From Nostoc sp. UHCC 0926 (GTDB taxonomy: Bacteria > Cyanobacteriota > Cyanobacteriia > Cyanobacteriales > Nostocaceae), in contig NZ_CP117768.1 in NCBI RefSeq assembly GCF_028623165.1, positions 3,658,001 to 3,722,000 on the forward strand: a DNA stretch of 64,000 nt, given 5' to 3'. The notes beneath the pieces were generated by a model. It did no database searches, was not told the DNA's origin, and was given only the letters and a program-made list of their open reading frames with translations. Each line of letters opens with the position of its first letter. The first letter of the stretch is position 1. Position numbers and translations under genes: made by a program. Shown piece after piece: positions 60,023 through 64,000 of the stretch.

Positions 60023-61107
60023 GAGGGAAAAGATTTTTGGGAGTTACGCCGCAGAATTACCCAAGTGACAACAGGAGTTCCAATTAAAGCGGTGACAGCA
60101 TTTAAAGGTAAAACCATCTGACTTACCCAAAGTTGGGAAAACAAATCTGCAATTAGCGCTAATATTGCACCCATGATTATTACACTAGGGATTAATATTC
60201 GATGGTCAGAAGTATTGAACAGACTACGACAAAGATGGGGAATTGCCACACCTAAAAATGCTATAGGCCCACAAAAAGCAGTAATTCCACCTGCTAATAT
60301 AGATGCACTAGTAATAATAGAAAATCTGGTTTTTTGCACCGTTAAACCTAGACTACGTGCATAAGATTCACCAAGTAAAAGTGCATTCAAAGATTTTGAT
60401 TGCAGTACTGCTCCCAATAAGCTTAAAAGTATAACTGGAATTAAAACAACTAACTGTCTCCAAGTCACCCCAGCAAAACTACCAAAAGTCCACATGATAT
60501 AACTTTGAATACGTTCTTTTGAACTAAATTGCAGCAGTATACTGACAATTGCACTCGTAGCATAGCCAAATAATAAACCTAAAATCAGTAGCGTCATTGT
60601 GTCTTGCACTCGGCGAGAAACAACTAACATCATTCCTAAAACTGATGCTGCACCCAGACTTGCAGCTATGACTAAACCAAAATCACTAATTATTCCCAAA
60701 TCTGCTAATAATGTTGGTGTCGTAGCACTTGCTGTCAGCATAACTAACGCTACACCTAAACTTGCACCAGAACTAATACCCAATACAAAAGGCCCTGCTA
60801 AGGGATTTTTAAATAAAGTTTGCATTTGCAAGCCACTCACACCTAAAGCTGCACCAGATAAAGTTGCAGTTAAAGCTTTAGGTAAACGAAATTTGAGAAT
60901 AATATTAGCCCATGTCGCTTTTTCTATTTCTTGTCCTAGCAAAATTTTGACTACTTCATTGATAGGAATATCAACTGAACCTAAAGCTAAGTCTAATAAA
61001 AAAGCAAATATTAAACCTATCAGCAAACTGGAGTAAATAATAATTTTTAGAGCCAGAGCTTTTTGATTTAGTAAGGGGATTTTAAATTTGGATTTTTTAA
61101 TTAACAT
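60019..61107 (-). CDS. FecCD/BtuC-family permease
   Basis: This is the membrane channel of the same transporter (362 aa, about ten helices). Family landmarks are RLPKALTATLSGAALGVSGL, GLLFGYATSAIVSILLQF and GPIAFLGVAIPHLCRSL. FecCD proteins import iron siderophores or cobalamin; the riboswitch upstream favours cobalamin. The substrate-binding gene lies 2 bp upstream. Confidence 0.9.
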   Translation of the reverse strand: MLIKKSKFKIPLLNQKALALKIIIYSSLLIGLIFAFLLDLALGSVDIPINEVVKILLGQEIEKATWANIILKFRLPKALTATLSGAALGVSGLQMQTLFKNPLAGPFVLGISSGASLGVALVMLTASATTPTLLADLGIISDFGLVIAASLGAASVLGMMLVVSRRVQDTMTLLILGLLFGYATSAIVSILLQFSSKERIQSYIMWTFGSFAGVTWRQLVVLIPVILLSLLGAVLQSKSLNALLLGESYARSLGLTVQKTRFSIITSASILAGGITAFCGPIAFLGVAIPHLCRSLFNTSDHRILIPSVIIMGAILALIADLFSQLWVSQMVLPLNAVTALIGTPVVTWVILRRNSQKSFPS

Positions 61108-61109
61108 TA

Positions 61110-62348
61110 TTAAATAAGTTTGCCGTAATAAAATAGTTGATGATTAGGTAATATATCTGGATGCAGTATCTTAATCAAGTCAGATAAAACGACATCTGGG
61201 TTACTAATACCATCTTCCCAGTAATCATTACCCCCATTTTCATTGACACGGGCATTATTATTATAAAGATTTCCCTGTTTCACAGCCTTAAAATCAGCAT
61301 AACGATTATCTTCCGCAACTAAATCTTTTAAACTCTTCCAAGATTGACGAAAATTTAACCAGTAATCAGCATTAGCCGCACGTTCTAAAACAACTTCAAA
61401 AGATAGAGGTAGACTACCAGATGATTTATCATTACTCCAGAGGTAGTTTGCTCCTGCGTCAGCCAGATATTTGGCCACGTAACTTTTGCCCCCAGGTGTA
61501 TACCAAGTTCCTTTAAAGTTAAATCCAACAAATACAGTCGGGCGATTTTTTACAGATTTGGCTTTTTGAGCTATTTGTTCATATTTATTGGCAATTTCAT
61601 TAAAGATTTTTTCTGCTTTTTCTTCTTTATTAAAAAACAAAGCCGTAAATTTCAGCCATTCACTTCTTGCCAATGGTGTGTCTTCCATATATTCCGCATT
61701 TATCCCCACTTTCAAACCCGCCTCTGTGAGTTTGGTATAGCTATCAGTTTGGGAATTTCCAGTACCATAAGTTGTTACTAAGTCAGGATTTAATTCTAAT
61801 AATTTCTCTATATCCACATTGTCATTATTACCTATTTGTGATACTTTCCCAGCTTTGATTCTTTCTACTACATCAGGAGTATTTATTTGCTTACTATTAC
61901 TAACGCCAATCAATTTATCAACTACTCCTAACTTTGCTAAGTGCGGTAAATGAGTACTAGAAAGAGAGACTATAGAATTTACTGGTACTGTAATTACCTG
62001 TGTTTGATTAAATCCTTGTGGCGTAGGAGTTCCACATTGAACTAGAACATATTGAAAACCTGTCTTAGCATTTTGCCAAGGATTTTTGATGGTGACTATT
62101 TTGTAGTGTTTGTGATATTCTACTGCCAAGCCTGTGGCATGAGTAATTTTAACTTTATTAGGGAAGTAATCAGTATTTTTATCGTATACTTGAATACAAC
62201 TGTTCTTATTAGTATTTGTAGATATGTTGATTGCTGTACTATGGCAAGCAATAATTAAAGTAGCAATTAATAAGAATTGACTCGCGCCTACAGCAATACC
62301 AAAAACCAGCTTTCCATCACGAAAAAGCCGCGCAATTATAGCCATCAT
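61110..62348 (-). CDS. periplasmic substrate-binding lipoprotein (BtuF-like)
   Basis: This 412-aa protein has a lipoprotein signal with lipobox LIIAC (C35). A periplasmic binding domain of the TroA/BtuF fold follows: IVSLSSTHLPHLAKLGVVDK, DIEKLLELNPDLVTTYG and PTVFVGFNFKGTWYTPGGKS. It delivers the ligand to the FecCD permease. The cobalamin riboswitch lies 35 bp upstream of its start, so vitamin B12 or a related corrinoid is the likely ligand. Confidence 0.86.
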   Translation of the reverse strand: MMAIIARLFRDGKLVFGIAVGASQFLLIATLIIACHSTAINISTNTNKNSCIQVYDKNTDYFPNKVKITHATGLAVEYHKHYKIVTIKNPWQNAKTGFQYVLVQCGTPTPQGFNQTQVITVPVNSIVSLSSTHLPHLAKLGVVDKLIGVSNSKQINTPDVVERIKAGKVSQIGNNDNVDIEKLLELNPDLVTTYGTGNSQTDSYTKLTEAGLKVGINAEYMEDTPLARSEWLKFTALFFNKEEKAEKIFNEIANKYEQIAQKAKSVKNRPTVFVGFNFKGTWYTPGGKSYVAKYLADAGANYLWSNDKSSGSLPLSFEVVLERAANADYWLNFRQSWKSLKDLVAEDNRYADFKAVKQGNLYNNNARVNENGGNDYWEDGISNPDVVLSDLIKILHPDILPNHQLFYYGKLI

Positions 62349-62382
62349 CCGTACCTCGCAGATGGTGTGAACAGTAAGTTAA

Positions 62383-62510
62383 CCATCGGCGGGCATCCTG
62401 ACTCAGAGACTAAAGCCTCTTCACAGTTGCGGGACAGCGCCGGATTTACACCAGACTTTCCCCCTTGCGTCTGATGGCTGCTCCCCATCAGAACCGACCT
62501 CTGCATTGGA
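62383..62510 (-). promoter_or_regulatory. cobalamin riboswitch
   Basis: On the minus strand the leader contains GGGGGAAAGTCTGGTGTAAA, then the B12-box region AATCCGGCGCTGTCCCGCAA and CTGTGA, ending with GAGTCAGGATGCCCGCC. These match the conserved core of AdoCbl riboswitches. It controls the BtuFCD-like operon starting at 62348. Binding of cobalamin is expected to repress it. Confidence 0.88.
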
Positions 62511-63148
62511 GCATATTTTGAAGCGTGCTATATGCAAAAGCAACAAATTTTTAAGAAGTGTACCGCTTGTGCGGGTTGATAGAGTTACAGACCAAGTACA
62601 GGCATCTGAATGATCGCCCTTGCCTTTCATACTCCAGTCAGGCGATTCTATAAAGATACAAATTATTCTCATCTAAGCGAATCAGGCAGCAGATGAGATT
62701 GAGAATCTACCTAAGTAAACCCAACTCTCACCATAACCCTCACCATTTCAGGAACTTCTTACTTAGAAGAATTATTAGAGACAGAACATACCAAGCGCCC
62801 TTTTGCAAAGGTAAGGCAAAGGGACGTGTAGAATTCGCTACGAATTAATGAAATACTATCCGATGACGAGTGCTTCGCAATCGACTACAGTGACTATTCT
62901 ATCCACTGTTGCCCTTGTGCAAATTTCGGAGCAGCGAAAGCCTTGTACCAATGGTTTAGGCAGGGTTTAGGCAGGGCTAACCCAGAGGTTTTGATCGGAA
63001 TACAGTTGAGGCGATCGCTCAATCCCTGATTATATGTGAGGCTTAGAATAAAATAATAAGGACTGAGATTCTTCGGGTATTTCATGGAGCAAGAGATTTG
63101 GCAGATTTACTGAGCGAATTAAACGAAGATTTTTAACACAGACTTAAT
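62511..63148. other. intergenic region upstream of the riboswitch
   Basis: These 638 bp carry no convincing gene. The part near 62511-62700 should contain the riboswitch promoter. A GCGATCGC octamer lies at 63012-63019. Small frames in both strands show no family resemblance. Confidence 0.4.
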
Positions 63149-63376
63149 TTAAACAGACTCCGGTGGATATATATATTCAGATACTTTATTCCCTTTCACC
63201 AAATGTTCATTAACAATAGTTTCAGCAACATTTGGGTTAACACGAGTGTACCAAGTCCTATCATCTGAATAAAATACTACTGGCCCTAATTGGCAAACTT
63301 CCAAACAGCCAGATGTTCTTACTTCTATGTCTACACTGCCTGTTAACACTAATGTATCACTGAGAGTAACTCGCAT
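63149..63376 (-). pseudogene. truncated 2Fe-2S thioredoxin-like ferredoxin
   Basis: The 75-aa frame holds the C-terminal half of a thioredoxin-like [2Fe-2S] ferredoxin: EVRTSGCLEVCQLGPVVFYS, RTWYTRVNPNVAETIVNEHL. The second cysteine pair (CLEVC) is present, but the N-terminal half with the first C-x(n)-C is missing. The ATG at 63376 lies directly after the TonB receptor stop, so the 5' end was probably lost in a deletion that also clipped the receptor. It may also be translated as a short product. Confidence 0.6.
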
Positions 63377-63379
63377 TTT

Positions 63380-64000
63380 CTAATCAAAAGTAGTGTACCC
63401 AGACAAAGATTCTGTATTAATATTGTTTATGGGATACGCACCTAAAGAATGCATTAGTATTCCAGCATATAAACCTTGACGAGTTTCGTAAGAAAGTCCT
63501 GCATTTAAACTATCTGCACCGGCAAACCGTAATTCTTTATCAACTTCGGCTGAGTTTGTACTTTTTAAAATTCGCGGATCATTTGCTGTATAACTAACAA
63601 AGGCATAGATATTCTTCGTTAGCTGCAAATTTAAAACTGCTTCGATTCCTGTAGTACGAACCTTACCTATATTTTCGTAAGTAGCTACAGGAACAGCAAA
63701 ATTATAGGCGATTAAATCTGATATTGTGTTGTTGAAATAGGTCAAGCGTAACAGACCAAAATTGCCTAGCTTCTGGTCAATTCCGATATCATAACTATCG
63801 CCTTTTTCTGGACGGAGATTAGGGTTACCAACGTAACTACCACCATTTGCATATAAGCTAAAAAGATTCGGTGCGCGGAAATTCTTGATATAATTAGCTC
63901 TCACGGTGGTAGAGTCGGTAAGCGCAAATTTTGTCCCGACACTCGGTGATGTAAATGAACCATTTGTCAAGCTGCTAAAATCCTGGCGTAAACCTAAGTT
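63380..64000 (-). pseudogene. TonB-dependent outer-membrane receptor, C-terminally truncated (5' end outside window)
   Basis: The frame is open to the window edge and encodes beta-barrel strands of a TonB receptor: FRAPNLFSLYANGGSYVGNP then LRPEKGDSYDIG is the classic C-terminal hallmark, followed by VRTTGIEAVLNLQLTKN. It ends abruptly at LSGYTTFD. Normal receptors continue for about 60 residues to a terminal aromatic. Context (cobalamin riboswitch and BtuFCD) suggests a BtuB-type receptor. Without the last strands the barrel may not fold. Confidence 0.75.

Overview
The window looks like chromosomal DNA of a filamentous, Nostoc-type cyanobacterium. The evidence is a phycobilisome core operon (apcE-apcA-apcB-apcC), a cyanobacterial ATP synthase operon with both b and b' subunits, ferredoxin-thioredoxin reductase, a CBS-CP12 fusion, frequent GCGATCGC (HIP1-like) octamers, heptamer repeats of the AAATCCA/ATTTTAG type, and an XisI-family protein. 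Species cannot be fixed from the sequence alone.

Layout. 1-6.3 kb: ATP synthase operon on the minus strand, in the order atp1, a, c, b', b, delta, alpha, gamma; gamma runs off the left edge. 6.8-8.4 kb: a methyltransferase and a solitary XisI-like gene. 8.5-11.6 kb: a plus-strand vWA / PP2C phosphatase / kinase triad of the TerY-P type. Its last gene carries a WD40 tail broken by a frameshift and abutting a barstar fragment. 11.6-14.1 kb: a PIN toxin/antitoxin pair, a broken PIN copy holding a small insertion, a ComB-like gene and a secreted protein. 14.7-19.9 kb: apcEABC with a clear terminator. 20-20.5 kb: mobile-element debris and a pseudogene. 20.8-27.4 kb: an FtsW/RodA-type protein, a methyltransferase, and two paralogous single-pass membrane proteins, one with a WD40 domain and one followed by an out-of-frame tail. 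27.9-32.1 kb: a giant DUF4347/beta-helix/RTX protein. 32.2-42 kb: housekeeping genes (rpiA, SLH protein, CBS-CP12, lptF/G-like, lptB, lptA, DUF309, ftrC, DUF58). 42.1-49.6 kb: an accessory zone with a TnpB element, the DUF6888/DUF6887 pair, a PIN/antitoxin pair, a CHAT protease-like protein with an abortive-infection-like N-terminus, typA, and a Panacea (DUF4065) pair. 50-56.7 kb: hemerythrin protein, M20 amidohydrolase, a MITE, pentapeptide protein, three tandem 193-bp units, a membrane Ser/Thr kinase, rpsU and an RRM protein. 57.5-64 kb: SMI1/KNR4 protein, CsbD, and a BtuFCD-type transporter behind a cobalamin riboswitch, followed by truncated ferredoxin-like and TonB-receptor genes.

The most unusual items are: three 193-bp tandem units, each with promoter-like boxes and an intrinsic terminator (candidate small RNA genes); the CHAT fusion; the triad with its decayed WD40/barstar tail; the paralogous membrane pair joined across an A8 run; a TnpB element with no TnpA; and several short non-autonomous elements whose insertion sites can be read directly. 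Family names come from motif recognition, not from searches.
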